64,000 bases of DNA from Deinococcus ruber (lineage in GTDB: Bacteria; Deinococcota; Deinococci; Deinococcales; Deinococcaceae): assembly GCF_014648095.1 (NCBI RefSeq), contig NZ_BMQL01000010.1, positions 70,547 to 134,546 of the forward strand. Reading direction: 5' to 3'. A program made the position numbers and the translations under genes. Below are positions 1 to 9,621 of this stretch, in pieces. Under the pieces are notes generated by a model. That model was not told the DNA's origin and did no database searches. It saw nothing but the letters and a program-made list of their open reading frames with translations. The number at the start of each line of letters is the position of its first letter. The stretch's first letter is position 1.

Positions 1-1
1 A

Positions 2-976
2 GATATCATCTTATTGGGCTACTCAGTTTTAGATGGTTTTAATTTATACTACTCTTTATTTATAATTTCTATACTTATATCGATATCCAGACCAGATATA
101 ATTAAAACCTTATCAAGATATGGATTAATCATCGCGATAATATTTTTAGTTTCCATTTTACTGGGTTTATTTCAAATATACGGCTTGAATTTGCTCAAAT
201 ATTCTACTCCTGACAAAACGGATTTTATACAATCACAGTCAATTTATGGATTTGATAGAGTGTTTAGCTTATTCTCATCGGGTCTAAACTTTGGCTATAT
301 ACTCATTATGGGGATAGTTGTTTTAATGAAACAAAAGAAATCCTGGCTTAAAATTATAATTATTACATTCTGTGTCATATGCATTTGGTTTACATACACA
401 AGGACGATATACATTATGTTGGCTTTTACCCTACTTTCTTTTGCTTTTGAGTTTTTATGGCGAAAATTTGAGATATCTATTAGAAATTATTTAATGCCTG
501 TAATATATATTTTATGCGGATTAATACTAATCTTTGTAGTTAACTATTTAATCCCAAGTAGCAATTCTTTAACATCGTCTGAATCTAGTGGAATGCGCAT
601 AGCTCAATGGTATGATACGTTCAGTGAATTTCTAAAATTAGATATTGTTCAACAGGTTTTTGGTGCAGGGAAATATCAAGGAGAAAACGGTCATAGTTTA
701 ATTATAGACAATATGTATATAGCAGTACTGTACAATATGGGCGTTTTCGGATTGACAACCTGGATACTACTGATATATCTGTATATCAAAAAGCTCCGTT
801 CTTTGATTGCTGGGAAATACAAATACCAGTTTGATACTTTGGTGTGTTTATGGCTCTTCGCTATGCTATATAACCTTTCTGTGGGAATTTTTGAGATCGG
901 GATATTAATATGCTCTCTTGTGTATTTTGGGAAGTATCAAAAGGAGATATATGAAAGTAGCCGTCCTTCTATCTAG
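2..976 (+). CDS. O-antigen polymerase/ligase-like membrane protein (5' end outside window)
   Basis: The reading frame is open to the left edge of the window, so the N-terminus is missing; the TTG at 14 is only the first in-window start-like codon. The visible ~320 residues are very hydrophobic, with about eight membrane segments and a large polar loop around residues 185-240. This is the layout of Wzy/WaaL (O-antigen polymerase or ligase) proteins, which join or transfer lipid-linked glycan in the membrane. Two glycosyltransferases follow directly, supporting a surface-polysaccharide role. Codon use is strikingly AT-rich for this genome, which suggests horizontal acquisition. Polymerase versus ligase cannot be decided from sequence. 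Confidence 0.7.
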   Translation, partial: DIILLGYSVLDGFNLYYSLFIISILISISRPDIIKTLSRYGLIIAIIFLVSILLGLFQIYGLNLLKYSTPDKTDFIQSQSIYGFDRVFSLFSSGLNFGYILIMGIVVLMKQKKSWLKIIIITFCVICIWFTYTRTIYIMLAFTLLSFAFEFLWRKFEISIRNYLMPVIYILCGLILIFVVNYLIPSSNSLTSSESSGMRIAQWYDTFSEFLKLDIVQQVFGAGKYQGENGHSLIIDNMYIAVLYNMGVFGLTTWILLIYLYIKKLRSLIAGKYKYQFDTLVCLWLFAMLYNLSVGIFEIGILICSLVYFGKYQKEIYESSRPSI

Positions 977-1868
977 CTACAATGGAGAAAAATACATTTC
1001 ACATTTAATAGAAACCATACTGGGACAGACATACAAAAACTTCGACCTGTATATTAGGGACGACGGATCTAAAGATTTTACCTTAGAAAAAATAGAAAAG
1101 TATAAAAAACTTGATAAAAGGGTACACTTTGTCGAATCCCAAGGAAATCTTGGTTCCTCCGGTAGCTTTCTAGAACTTCTATACCAAGTGGAAGCAGATG
1201 TTTATTTTTTCGCGGACCAGGACGATAGTTGGCTTAGTAATAAGATAGAGACTTTTCTAGACTTATACATAGACGAAAATAACAAAACTCCAGTATTAAT
1301 GTTTAGCGATCTTGAAGTTGTGGATGACAATCTTAATATAATCGATAAATCGTTTTTTAAATATCAGAATATCAACCCAATTCATGCTTTTAGCCTCGCT
1401 ACGGCTATAGCTCAGAATTCTGTTACGGGCTGTGCGATGATGATTAATCGAGAACTCGCTATAAAAATGTGTCATTTTAAAAATTCTAAAAACATCATAA
1501 TGCATGACTGGTTGGCATTAATCATTGCTAACTTGTACGGAAAAGTGATCTTTATTGAGGAATCCACAATAAAATACAGACAGCATAGTTATAACGTTAT
1601 TGGGGCGAAGCCTTGGTCTATAGAGTTCATTATAAAAGCAGCAGGTAGCCCACAGTCTCTAAGAAAGCGAATTAAACTAACCGTCTTGCAAGCGAATGAG
1701 ATTTATAATACATTTATAACAGACAGTCATCTACCGGGATACAATACTTTAAAAAGCTATGCGAGTATATTGTCATATAAAAAACCTAAAAAGCTTTTCA
1801 TATTGAATAAATATGGCATAAAAAAGTCAGGTATGCTGAGAAATTTAGCATTTAGGGCGTTGATATGA
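951..1868 (+). CDS. Glycosyltransferase family 2
   Basis: About 305 residues. The N-terminus has the GT-A nucleotide-binding pattern (VAVLLSSYNGEKYI near residue 3, YIRDDGSKD near residue 33) and a DQDD metal/nucleotide-binding motif near residue 88. These are standard for family 2 enzymes that transfer a sugar from a nucleotide donor. An upstream in-frame start at 918 is possible, but ATG 951 is preferred: AAAGGAGAT lies just upstream and the conserved fold begins at once. It overlaps the end of the preceding polymerase gene. Probably a cytoplasmic enzyme building the polysaccharide repeat unit; donor and acceptor unknown. AT-rich like its upstream neighbour. Confidence 0.85.
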   Translation: MKVAVLLSSYNGEKYISHLIETILGQTYKNFDLYIRDDGSKDFTLEKIEKYKKLDKRVHFVESQGNLGSSGSFLELLYQVEADVYFFADQDDSWLSNKIETFLDLYIDENNKTPVLMFSDLEVVDDNLNIIDKSFFKYQNINPIHAFSLATAIAQNSVTGCAMMINRELAIKMCHFKNSKNIIMHDWLALIIANLYGKVIFIEESTIKYRQHSYNVIGAKPWSIEFIIKAAGSPQSLRKRIKLTVLQANEIYNTFITDSHLPGYNTLKSYASILSYKKPKKLFILNKYGIKKSGMLRNLAFRALI

Positions 1869-2776
1869 AAGTTGTCATACCTACTCTTAATCCATCTCGC
1901 TATATAAATAAAGACTCCCTTTTGCTTAAAAGGGGTGAAGACTTAATTTTAATCGATTCTGAGTCGGAAGAGAACCTAAAGGATTTTATAGACGAGAATG
2001 TGGTGAAAATCTACTCCATTCCTAGGAGAAGCTTTAATCATGGTGCCACCCGTAATATAGGTGCTAGGCTAGCGAGAGATATGGGTAGTAAAATAGTGGT
2101 TTTTATGACACAAGATGCTATTCCTGCTGATGCCTCTTGGCTTGAACACCTAATAGCACCTATTATTTCGGGCGAAGCAGTCGCTACATTTGCTCGCCAA
2201 ATCCCTAGAAGGGATGCGTCGCTGGTTGAAAGATTCTCGAGATACTTCAATTATCCATCAAAGAGTATGATAAGAGAAGAGGCTGATATTGCTCGTTTGG
2301 GCGTTAAGGCATTTTTCTTCTCAAATGTATGTTCTGCGGTACGTATTGATGCTTTTTGGGAACTTGGTGGCTTTCCGGAAAATGTCATTATGAATGAAGA
2401 TATGACCTTGGCTGCTAAATTACTTCGGGCGGGTCATCGTATTAAATATGTAGCTGAGGCTGAAGTTATTCATTCGCACGACTATACGATCAAACAACAG
2501 TTTCGGCGAAACTTCGATGTGGGTGCTTTTTTTGTAGAAGCAGGCCCAGAATTGGCAGGAGCCAGAGTTGGTGGCGAAGGATTGAGATTCGTCCGTGAGC
2601 AGTTAAAGTATGTGCTGCGGCATGGACGAGCGGACCTTGTACCGTTGGCGATCGTTGAAGCGGCTGCAAAGTTCACTGCTTTTCAGCTTGGAAAGCGGCA
2701 TCGCTATCTGCCAAAAAATTTAAAGAAAAAGCTGAGTATGCATAGCTACCACTGGGATCAAAAGGAGACATCATGA
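1865..2776 (+). CDS. Glycosyltransferase family 2, rhamnosyltransferase-like
   Basis: 303 residues, starting in an ATGA overlap with the previous gene, so translation is probably coupled. It has the family 2 start (VVIPTLNPSRYI), a DSESEE motif, an FMTQDAIP segment and a MNEDMTLAAKLLRAGH acceptor region typical of rhamnosyltransferase-like members. The neighbouring dTDP-rhamnose genes make rhamnose a reasonable donor (inference). Base composition changes inside the gene: the first ~200 bases are AT-rich like the two upstream genes, the last third is close to genome average. This marks the right boundary of the AT-rich block. Its stop overlaps the rfbB start (ATGA). Confidence 0.82.
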   Translation: MKVVIPTLNPSRYINKDSLLLKRGEDLILIDSESEENLKDFIDENVVKIYSIPRRSFNHGATRNIGARLARDMGSKIVVFMTQDAIPADASWLEHLIAPIISGEAVATFARQIPRRDASLVERFSRYFNYPSKSMIREEADIARLGVKAFFFSNVCSAVRIDAFWELGGFPENVIMNEDMTLAAKLLRAGHRIKYVAEAEVIHSHDYTIKQQFRRNFDVGAFFVEAGPELAGARVGGEGLRFVREQLKYVLRHGRADLVPLAIVEAAAKFTAFQLGKRHRYLPKNLKKKLSMHSYHWDQKETS

Positions 2777-3804
2777 CTATCAAGAATTTGCTCGTTACCG
2801 GCGGCTGTGGCTTTATCGGCAGCAATTTTGTGCGTTACTGGCTTGCTCAGCACCCTGAAAGCAGGATCGTCGTGTATGACAAACTGACGTATGCGGGCCG
2901 CAAAGAGAACCTGCATGATCTGTGGGAGAGCCCTCGCCTCAGCCTGGTAATTGGTGATATTGGTGATATGGAGGCCGTCCGGGCGGCATGCCAGGATAAC
3001 CAGATTGACCTGATCGTCAATTTTGCTGCTGAGACACATGTTGATCAGAGCATTCTGGGGCCGCTGGTCTTTACCGATACCAACGTGCGCGGCACCCATG
3101 TGCTGCTGGAAGTGGCCCGAGAACTGGGCATTCGGCTGCATCACATCAGTACGGACGAAGTGTACGGGCACATCAAAGACAACCACCAGAGCGTCGAGAC
3201 CGACGAACTCGCGCCGCGCAGCCCTTATGCTGCCAGCAAGGCTGCCGCCGATCAACTGGTACAGGCGTATGCCATCACCTACGGCATTCCTGTGACCATC
3301 ACACGCGGCGCGAACAACGTCGGACCATACCAGTACCCGGAAAAGGCGGTGCCTCTGTTCAGCACCAATGCCATTCTGGGCGAGCCACTCCCGGTCTACG
3401 GTGACGGCATGCAGATGCGCGACTATGCCCACGTCTACGATCACTGCACTGGCATCGAAATGGTGCTGCTGAAGGGTGAAATCGGGCAGGTGTACAACGT
3501 CGGCACGGGCCGCGAAATGACCAATCTGGAAATGGTGGACATCGTGCTGGATGCACTGGGCAAGGATCATAGTCTGGTGAAGCACGTAACGGATCGCCCC
3601 GGCCATGACCGCCGCTACAGCATGAATGTCGACAAGCTGAAAGCGCTGGGGTGGCAGCCTAAGTACGATCCCAAGCAGGCAGTTGCCGAAGCTGCCAGGT
3701 GGTACGCCGACAATCAGTGGTGGTGGGAGCCGATCCGCAGCGGGGAATTCCGCGAGTACTACAACAAGCAGTATGCACAGCGCCTGGCTGGGGCCACCAA
3801 GTGA
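2773..3804 (+). CDS. rfbB: dTDP-glucose 4,6-dehydratase
   Basis: 343 residues, the usual length. It shows the Rossmann NAD motif [14 protein letters not shown] near residue 8, the catalytic STDEVYG segment and the SDR Tyr-Lys pair in [11 protein letters not shown]. It converts dTDP-glucose to dTDP-4-keto-6-deoxyglucose, the second step of dTDP-L-rhamnose synthesis, in the cytoplasm. ATGA overlap with the upstream glycosyltransferase and GTGA overlap with rfbA place it in a tightly coupled operon. AAAGGAG precedes the start. GC content here is that of the bulk genome. Confidence 0.95.
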   Translation: MTIKNLLVTGGCGFIGSNFVRYWLAQHPESRIVVYDKLTYAGRKENLHDLWESPRLSLVIGDIGDMEAVRAACQDNQIDLIVNFAAETHVDQSILGPLVFTDTNVRGTHVLLEVARELGIRLHHISTDEVYGHIKDNHQSVETDELAPRSPYAASKAAADQLVQAYAITYGIPVTITRGANNVGPYQYPEKAVPLFSTNAILGEPLPVYGDGMQMRDYAHVYDHCTGIEMVLLKGEIGQVYNVGTGREMTNLEMVDIVLDALGKDHSLVKHVTDRPGHDRRYSMNVDKLKALGWQPKYDPKQAVAEAARWYADNQWWWEPIRSGEFREYYNKQYAQRLAGATK

Positions 3805-4700
3805 CGCAACTGACCAATCAGCGGCGCGGCATCATTCTGGCGGGCGGCTCTGGCACGCGGTTGTACCCGGCGACGCTCGCCGTCAGCAAGCAGCTGCTGC
3901 CCATCTACGACAAGCCGATGATCTATTACCCGCTGACCACCCTGATGCTCGGCGGCATCCGCGAAATTCTGATCATTAGTACGCCCGAAGACACCCCTCG
4001 CTTCCGGCAACTACTCGGCGACGGGTCGCAGTGGGGCCTGACACTCGAATATGCTGTGCAGGACAAGCCCGAAGGGCTGGCGCAGGCATTTCTGATCGGA
4101 GAGGACTTTGTTGCGGGTCACGACAGCGCCCTGATTCTGGGCGACAACATCTTCTACGGAAATGACCTGTCGGACCTGATGGATGCGGCGGGCGAGAAGA
4201 CCCAGGGTGCCACGGTCTTCGCGTATCAGGTAAGTGACCCCGAGCGCTACGGTGTGGTGGAATTCGATGCATCGGGGAAGGCCATTTCTCTGGAAGAGAA
4301 GCCTGCTGAGCCAAAATCCGATTACGCGGTCACGGGGCTGTATTACTACGATCAACAGGTCGTCGATATCGTCAAGAGCATCCGGCCATCAGCACGCGGC
4401 GAACTTGAGATCACCGATGTGAATATCCGGTATCTGAATGAGGGCATGTTGGATGTGCAGATGATGCGCCGTGGCTTCGCGTGGCTCGATACCGGCACGC
4501 ATGAGAGCATGCTGGAGGCCAGCAGCTTCATTCAGACCATCGAGCATCGGCAGGGCCTGAAGGTGGCGGCCCCGGAAGAGATCGCCTGGCGCAACGGCTG
4601 GATCAGCACCGAGCACCTGCTGGAGCAGGCGAAGCGCCTCGCCAAGAATCAGTACGGCAAGTATCTCCTGAAGATCAGCAAGGATGGCAGACACGCATGA
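3801..4700 (+). CDS. rfbA: Glucose-1-phosphate thymidylyltransferase
   Basis: 299 residues from the GTG at 3801, inside the GTGA overlap with rfbB; an upstream extension in the same frame is only an antiparallel-free read-through of rfbB. The nucleotidyltransferase signature GGSGTRLYP is followed by [17 protein letters not shown], then GDNIFYG and EKP(A)EPKS, all typical of RmlA. It makes dTDP-glucose from glucose-1-phosphate and dTTP, the entry step of dTDP-rhamnose synthesis, and is normally feedback-inhibited by dTDP-rhamnose. The stop overlaps the rfbC start. Confidence 0.95.
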   Translation: MTQLTNQRRGIILAGGSGTRLYPATLAVSKQLLPIYDKPMIYYPLTTLMLGGIREILIISTPEDTPRFRQLLGDGSQWGLTLEYAVQDKPEGLAQAFLIGEDFVAGHDSALILGDNIFYGNDLSDLMDAAGEKTQGATVFAYQVSDPERYGVVEFDASGKAISLEEKPAEPKSDYAVTGLYYYDQQVVDIVKSIRPSARGELEITDVNIRYLNEGMLDVQMMRRGFAWLDTGTHESMLEASSFIQTIEHRQGLKVAAPEEIAWRNGWISTEHLLEQAKRLAKNQYGKYLLKISKDGRHA

Positions 4701-5245
4701 CCGACATGAAAATTCAGCTGGCTCCCGAATACGCCGACATTCTGAAGTTCGAGGCGTATCCAGCCGCGCCGCAGATCGAAGGTGTGTGGTTTCATGCCCT
4801 GAAGAAGAACCGTAGCGAGAATGGCGCGTTCATGGAGTATCTGCGGATCGGGGAAGAGGGAGTTCAGGGTCTGCCGGGAACGTTGGTGCCGCGTCAGATC
4901 AGCGTGTCGTGGGCTGCCCCGAAGCGCATCAATGCCTTTCACATTCATGTGAAGGAAGAGCAGAACGAAATCTGGTGCGTGGTCGGCGGACAATTGATGA
5001 TCTGGCTGGTGGACTGCCGCGCCGGAAGCCCAACACTGGGTGTCAAACGCAAGCTCGTCTTCAGTGGCGAGCAGCCGATGATGGTGTACATTCCCAGCGG
5101 GGTCGCACACGGCTATCAGGCGGGCGAGCAGGGTGCCACGCTGATCTACAGCATGGACGCCCAGTTCAACATCGCTGACCCGAACGAGGGCCGCCTGCCC
5201 TGGAATCACTTCGGTGATGACCTGTGGGCCGAGGACATGGGGTGA
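4697..5245 (+). CDS. rfbC: dTDP-4-dehydrorhamnose 3,5-epimerase family protein
   Basis: 182 residues, the typical RmlC length. The cupin-like fold is indicated by [20 protein letters not shown] and [10 protein letters not shown], carrying the conserved His residues, with VDCRAGSPT between them. It epimerises C3 and C5 of the keto-sugar made by RfbB. It starts in an ATGA overlap with rfbA and ends in a GTGA overlap with rfbD, so the four rhamnose genes are translationally chained. The N-terminal sequence is somewhat divergent from enterobacterial RmlC, but operon position supports the assignment. Confidence 0.88.
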   Translation: MTDMKIQLAPEYADILKFEAYPAAPQIEGVWFHALKKNRSENGAFMEYLRIGEEGVQGLPGTLVPRQISVSWAAPKRINAFHIHVKEEQNEIWCVVGGQLMIWLVDCRAGSPTLGVKRKLVFSGEQPMMVYIPSGVAHGYQAGEQGATLIYSMDAQFNIADPNEGRLPWNHFGDDLWAEDMG

Positions 5246-5958
5246 AAATTCTTCTGACCGGTGGCAGCGGGCGACTGGGCACCGAACTTCAGGCGCTCCT
5301 GGCGGGCGTGGTGGCTCCAAGCTCTGCCGAGATGAACCTGACCGACGCCGCCAGCGTCCTAGCCGTGGCGCAGCGTGAACAGCCACAGCTGATCGTGCAT
5401 ACCGCCGCGTACACCAACGTGGGCGGTGCTGAGAAAGAGCGGGCAAAGTGCTGGGCCGTGAACGTGGAAGGCACCCGGCATGTCGCCCAGGCAGCCAACG
5501 CGGTGGGCGCGAAACTGGTGTATATCAGCACCGACTACGTGTTCAGCGGCGAAACGGGCGATTACCGGGAAGACGACACGCCCGGCCCGGTGGTCAATTA
5601 CTACTCGCTGACCAAGCTGGTGGCAGAAGAGGCTGCCCGTGCCGCACGCCAGCATCTGATCCTGCGGACCAGCTTTCGCCCACGCGAATTCGCGTATCCG
5701 GTGGCCTTTAGCGACGTGTTTACCAGCCAGGATTATGTGGATATCATCGCGCCCGAAATCGCGCTGGCGGTGCAGCATGGCCTGAGCATCACGGACGAGG
5801 TGCTGCACATCGCCACCGAGCGCAAGAGCGTTTATGAGCTGGCAAAGCGCCGTAAACCCGACGTACAGGAGGGTACACGGGCGCAGGCAGGTGTGACTCT
5901 CCCAGGTGACGTGAGTTTGAATACGGAGCGCTGGGAAGCTTTGAAGCGGCGTGTTTAA
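5242..5958 (+). CDS. rfbD: dTDP-4-dehydrorhamnose reductase-like SDR
   Basis: 238 residues from the GTG at 5242 (GTGA overlap with rfbC). The N-terminal [16 protein letters not shown] is the NAD(P) motif, HTAAYTNV and STDYVFSG are RmlD signatures, and the catalytic YYSLTK supplies Tyr and Lys. It would reduce dTDP-4-keto-rhamnose to dTDP-L-rhamnose. The protein is about 60 residues shorter than classical RmlD: the substrate-binding half is condensed after LILRTSFRP, so activity on the usual substrate is likely but not certain. It ends overlapping the next GTG-started gene by 8 bases. Confidence 0.85.
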   Translation: MKILLTGGSGRLGTELQALLAGVVAPSSAEMNLTDAASVLAVAQREQPQLIVHTAAYTNVGGAEKERAKCWAVNVEGTRHVAQAANAVGAKLVYISTDYVFSGETGDYREDDTPGPVVNYYSLTKLVAEEAARAARQHLILRTSFRPREFAYPVAFSDVFTSQDYVDIIAPEIALAVQHGLSITDEVLHIATERKSVYELAKRRKPDVQEGTRAQAGVTLPGDVSLNTERWEALKRRV

Positions 5959-6868
5959 TCTTCCTGTACAGAAAAACGATCTAACCCGCGACGTGCCGCC
6001 GGGGTTGACCCTGAAAGGCTTGTCTGCCCCGGTTTTCGATGGAATCAACTACTTCCGGCGGCTCGACCCTGCTGGCGGGTCATTGTCATTTACTCTCACG
6101 CGGCCTGAATACTTACAGCTCAATCTACAACCCTATAGCACTGAGAACGTTGTTATAGACGTTACACTGGATGGTCGAAGCGCTGCACACCTTCAAACGG
6201 CTGCCAAACAGTTCCTGACTTCGTCGCTGGTGATACCGGCATCGTCAGGCGTACATGCCCTTACCTTATCGGCACGTTGTGGGCAGGCGATCTGTAAGCC
6301 CGACGCCGTTGCAATCTACTGGCTTAAGCTGGATCGGCTAACTTCGCCCGATCCAGTTAAGCAGGTGGGTTGGCATGCAGTCGAGTGGCGTGGAGATGCT
6401 ATCAAATCTCCTCTGTCTGTTAGCGGAACGACCCGGGTGCAGTTTGATGGCGTCAATCTATACAGAAACACGACTGCTCCGGTAAAAATTCTCTGGAACA
6501 ACAAGAGCGCCCTCTCTTTAAATTTCGAAACCTTTACGCCAAAGACGCTGGCACACAGTGTTCGAGTCATGGGCAATGGTCAAACGCTATACCGAAAAGA
6601 TGTGGGTGGCGGCATCTTCTTCAATCATCAGGTTGATCTGAAAAAATATCCAGATGTCCATGAAATAACACTGGAAGTTACCTGCAAGCAGCAGATCTGT
6701 CAGACGGCGCACCTTTATTTTCCACGGCTGGTCATCAGTACGGTAACGCCTGGTCAGGGGGCGGCAGCCAATGCGCCTCTTGCACTGGTCTTGCTGGTCG
6801 TCCTGTTGGCGGCGCTCGGATGGTGGTTCAAACTGGGCGGGCGGCCCTCACTCAGCAGGACTGCCTGA
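5951..6868 (+). CDS. Duplicated beta-domain protein with C-terminal membrane anchor, function unknown
   Basis: 305 residues starting at GTG 5951; an in-frame stop at 5942 rules out a longer N-terminus. No signal peptide is visible. Two stretches (about residues 24-135 and 160-275) resemble each other: each begins FDG(I/V)N(Y/L), has an alternating beta-type pattern, and ends with a C-x4-C pair (RCGQAIC; TCKQQIC) followed by an aromatic strand. A single hydrophobic segment near residues 277-295 is followed by basic residues, as in a tail anchor. Overlap with rfbD suggests co-expression with rhamnose synthesis. I do not recognise the family; a carbohydrate-related beta-sandwich is a guess. Confidence 0.6.
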   Translation: MFNLPVQKNDLTRDVPPGLTLKGLSAPVFDGINYFRRLDPAGGSLSFTLTRPEYLQLNLQPYSTENVVIDVTLDGRSAAHLQTAAKQFLTSSLVIPASSGVHALTLSARCGQAICKPDAVAIYWLKLDRLTSPDPVKQVGWHAVEWRGDAIKSPLSVSGTTRVQFDGVNLYRNTTAPVKILWNNKSALSLNFETFTPKTLAHSVRVMGNGQTLYRKDVGGGIFFNHQVDLKKYPDVHEITLEVTCKQQICQTAHLYFPRLVISTVTPGQGAAANAPLALVLLVVLLAALGWWFKLGGRPSLSRTA

Positions 6869-8008
6869 CAGTGGACGCGCGGGCACAAAAGTCATGCCCA
6901 CCACCACCCACCAGATTTCGGCGAAATGGGTGTCTGGAACAGCAATTACCACGTCGACGGTGCCGATGGCGGTGAAGCCGAAGAGAATGGCGGCGCTGAA
7001 GGCATCGCGGTTGCGAACCGTCAGGAAGATGGCGTAGCCGTACAGGACGAGCAGTCCGAGTGTGCCCAGGATACCCGTTTCCATCAACCAGTGCAGCACA
7101 TTGTTGTGCGCGATCAGCCAGATACCGTACAGCCGACTGGCCCACTGTGGACATTCGACTTTGTTGCGGGCCAATGTGGGCGTGACCTGACAGCCATCCT
7201 TGAACAGATACGTCAGGTAGGGGCCGCCCTGATAGGGGCCGACGCCGCCGATAGGGGAGGTCTGCCACGCCTCATACGCGTCTTCCCATACGAATTCACG
7301 CCCGGTGGTCTGATCGGTCAGCAGCCTCTGGGCGGGCTTGAAGTGGCTGAGTGGCCCGTAGACCGTGATCAGCGTCAGTGCTGCCAACGTGGCGGCGATG
7401 ATGAAGAATCCTCGCCGGGATAGCCGGAGTGCTGCCGCTGCCACACTGCCCACCACCAGTGCCAGCAGTGGCCCTCGACTGCCTGCCGCGATGAAGGTGG
7501 CGACTGCAAGAGCACCTGCCGGAACACGCCACCAGAGGCTGCCGCCGCGCCACAGGACGACAATCCAGAGGGCCACCACCGCGATCAGGCCCAGCGCCAC
7601 GATGTAGTAATACGGGTGCCCAAGCCGCGCCTGCACGCCCGCAAACCCTTGCGTATACAGCGTATAGCCCCACGCTGTCGCAAAAATGATCAGTTCGCCC
7701 CATAGCAGCGGCCTGAGATTTCGGCTGTCGCGCAGGTATACGCCCGCCGAAATCATCGCCAGGATGAACAGCGTGCGGGCCGTGTTCAGGCCGAGTGAAA
7801 GCAGCGGCTGAGGTGTGAACAGCGACGAGAGAAGCTGGGTGCTGGCGAAGAAGAACAGAATCCAGCGGGCGGTGAGGGGCAGGGTCCGCAGCAGTTTCAG
7901 GCTACCGAACGCGGCCAGATAGAGCGGCGGAAACACTGGGACGCCCGCGATCAGCCAGCTCACCCACTTCGGCGGTCGGAAGGCGGGGTCGTCGGCGGGT
8001 CGGGTCAC
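6848..8008 (-). CDS. O-antigen ligase family membrane protein
   Basis: 386 residues with roughly ten membrane segments. A Wzy_C-type core holds [13 protein letters not shown] and a large periplasmic loop (GGVGPYQGG to [15 protein letters not shown]), whose H-N-x-x-L-x-x-L-x-E-x-G pattern is typical of O-antigen ligases and polymerases. It would transfer or polymerise lipid-linked glycan at the membrane. GTG 8008 is chosen because a TATAGT hexamer ends 7 nt upstream, suggesting a leaderless mRNA; GTG 8017 overlaps that hexamer. The 3' end overlaps the convergent gene at 5951-6868 by 21 bases. Codon use is that of the bulk genome, unlike the AT-rich homolog at the left edge. Confidence 0.8.
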   Translation of the reverse strand: MTRPADDPAFRPPKWVSWLIAGVPVFPPLYLAAFGSLKLLRTLPLTARWILFFFASTQLLSSLFTPQPLLSLGLNTARTLFILAMISAGVYLRDSRNLRPLLWGELIIFATAWGYTLYTQGFAGVQARLGHPYYYIVALGLIAVVALWIVVLWRGGSLWWRVPAGALAVATFIAAGSRGPLLALVVGSVAAAALRLSRRGFFIIAATLAALTLITVYGPLSHFKPAQRLLTDQTTGREFVWEDAYEAWQTSPIGGVGPYQGGPYLTYLFKDGCQVTPTLARNKVECPQWASRLYGIWLIAHNNVLHWLMETGILGTLGLLVLYGYAIFLTVRNRDAFSAAILFGFTAIGTVDVVIAVPDTHFAEIWWVVVGMTFVPARPLSGSPAE

Positions 8009-8015
8009 GAGCGAC

Positions 8016-8021
8016 ACTATA
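8016..8021 (-). promoter_or_regulatory. -10-like hexamer of putative leaderless promoter
   Basis: TATAGT on the minus strand lies 7 nt before GTG 8008, with no Shine-Dalgarno between them. Confidence 0.5.
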
Positions 8022-8046
8022 CCGATCCGGACATGAAGAACCTTCT

Positions 8047-9522
8047 TCAGGGCATCAGCGGGTGCAGGCCTTTCCAGAGAGTTCGCCGGGTTGCCCGGGT
8101 TTCGTCGTTCGTGGCACGGCTCTCCAGATCGAAGATCATCAGGGCGGGGTTGGCGGCGGTGGCTAGCTCCCACCCTGCGCCGGGGTGTCCCGACTGCACA
8201 AACGTCGTCCAGGCCCGCTGCATCCGGGTTGCCAGGGCCGCCCGGCCTGCCGCGTTTCCGCCCCGGAAGGTGGCTGACGCGCTTCCCATCGGACTGGGCC
8301 ACAGGAACAGCAGTTCTGCGCCGTGAGCCGCTCCCAGCCCGAAGAGCCGGGTGCCCCAGTCGAAGCGGTAGCGCCACGTGGGAGCGCTGCGCCGGGAGAC
8401 GAAGTGGTCGTTTGGAACGTGGAAAAACAGGTCGGTGCCGAACTGGGTCAGCCCGGCGGGTGTGTCTGGATACGCGCTCAGCAGCCGCAGCACATCTTCC
8501 GGGGTGGCCCACTGTTCGAGCAGATTCGCCAGCAGGGTACGGTCGGTGCGCGGAAAGATGCGGTCGGGCAGCCGCACGAAGATCGAGTATTCTTCGCGGT
8601 TCGCGCCGATCAGGAGAGGCACGTCGGCGCTGGGAGCGCTCAGCAACTCCTCGATGGTGCCGGGCAGCCACTCGCCGTCCAGATACGGGCGAGAGTTGAA
8701 GCGCCGCGCCCGCACACGCTCCAGGGTATGCAGGGCCGCCACGAACGCCTGCGGAGGCAAGGTCCAGAGCGAGTTCAGATTCTCGCGGCGAATGCCCAGT
8801 GCGTTGGCATACGCGTGCGCTGTCTCCACGCTGTTTTCCCAGGTGCCGACCTGATTGAGCGCCCCACTCTGCATGATCGCCCCGCTCATCAGGTGACGGG
8901 TGCGCTCACCGGTCAGCAGCAGAGCCACCGCCACTGACCCCGCCGACTGTCCGGCGATGGTGATGCGCTGCGGGTCGCCCCCGAAGGACGCAATATTGGC
9001 ATGCACCCAGCGCAGCGCCGCCACCTGATCCTGAAAGCCCGCGTTGTGTGCGAAGCGGTCATCGGAGTACAGGCCGCCGAAATTGGCGTAGCCCAGCGGC
9101 CCCAGCCGGGAATTGACTGTCACCACGATCATCTGGCCGTTGGCTGCCAGCTGCGAGCCGTCGTAGAGCTGCCCGCTTCCGGCGCGGAAGGCCCCGCCGT
9201 GCAACCAGAACAGCACCGGCAGCCCGCGCAGGTCGGATACGCCTGACGGTGCCCAGATGTTCAGCAGCAGACTGCCCTCCACCGACGGCGTGAGCGTGAC
9301 CGACGGATCGAGCGGTTGCAGCATGTCGGGGCCGAAGCGCGTCGCGTCGCGCACCCCTGTCCAGCCGGGATGCGGCTGCGGACCCCGGAAACGCAGCGGC
9401 CCGGCAGCGGTCTGGGCATACGGCAGCCCCAGCCACGCGGTACTGGCTCCCATCGTCCGGCCTCTGACCCACCCACTCGCTGTTTCGCGCAGCCGGGGGT
9501 CGGACAGGGCGTCGGGCGTCAC
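8047..9522 (-). CDS. Type B carboxylesterase
   Basis: 491 residues, the normal length for the carboxylesterase/cholinesterase-like alpha/beta hydrolases. It shows the oxyanion-hole HGGAF, the nucleophile elbow GQSAGS with catalytic Ser near residue 193, an acidic residue in NREEYS and the catalytic His in GAAHGAEL. No signal peptide is seen, so it is probably cytoplasmic; substrate unknown (generic carboxylic esters, or p-nitrobenzyl-esterase-like). The GTG start has no Shine-Dalgarno but a TAGACT hexamer 6 nt upstream. It is divergent from the deacetylase-like gene at 9612. Confidence 0.9.
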   Translation of the reverse strand: MTPDALSDPRLRETASGWVRGRTMGASTAWLGLPYAQTAAGPLRFRGPQPHPGWTGVRDATRFGPDMLQPLDPSVTLTPSVEGSLLLNIWAPSGVSDLRGLPVLFWLHGGAFRAGSGQLYDGSQLAANGQMIVVTVNSRLGPLGYANFGGLYSDDRFAHNAGFQDQVAALRWVHANIASFGGDPQRITIAGQSAGSVAVALLLTGERTRHLMSGAIMQSGALNQVGTWENSVETAHAYANALGIRRENLNSLWTLPPQAFVAALHTLERVRARRFNSRPYLDGEWLPGTIEELLSAPSADVPLLIGANREEYSIFVRLPDRIFPRTDRTLLANLLEQWATPEDVLRLLSAYPDTPAGLTQFGTDLFFHVPNDHFVSRRSAPTWRYRFDWGTRLFGLGAAHGAELLFLWPSPMGSASATFRGGNAAGRAALATRMQRAWTTFVQSGHPGAGWELATAANPALMIFDLESRATNDETRATRRTLWKGLHPLMP

Positions 9523-9528
9523 CGCACC

Positions 9529-9534
9529 AGTCTA
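9529..9534 (-). promoter_or_regulatory. -10-like hexamer of putative leaderless promoter
   Basis: TAGACT on the minus strand ends 6 nt before the GTG at 9522; no Shine-Dalgarno is present. Confidence 0.55.
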
Positions 9535-9557
9535 GCGGCCCGGCCTTATGCCTGAGC

Positions 9558-9563
9558 TACACT
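9558..9563 (+). promoter_or_regulatory. -10-like hexamer upstream of a short leaderless ORF
   Basis: TACACT ends 7 nt before ATG 9571. This spacing matches the other leaderless starts in the window and would put transcription initiation at the short leader ORF rather than at 9612. Confidence 0.5.
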
Positions 9564-9570
9564 CACCGCC

Positions 9571-9621
9571 ATGCCCTTTCTTTACCTTTCCGCGCTGCTG
9601 CCTGTGGATCTATGCGTCTGA
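9571..9621 (+). CDS. Possible 16-residue leader peptide
   Basis: A short frame (MPFLYLSALLPVDLCV) starts at the ATG placed 7 nt after a TACACT hexamer and overlaps the start of the deacetylase-like gene (ATG 9612) by 10 bases. If the transcript is leaderless from this promoter, ribosomes would enter here and could reinitiate at 9612, which has no convincing Shine-Dalgarno of its own. This is inference from spacing only; the peptide may simply be a delivery ORF. Confidence 0.35.
   Translation: MPFLYLSALLPVDLCV

Noticed and set aside
8018..8671. N-terminal extension of the O-antigen ligase-like frame
   Set aside because: Antisense-like, overlaps the carboxylesterase on the same strand, and a leaderless start at 8008 explains the gene.
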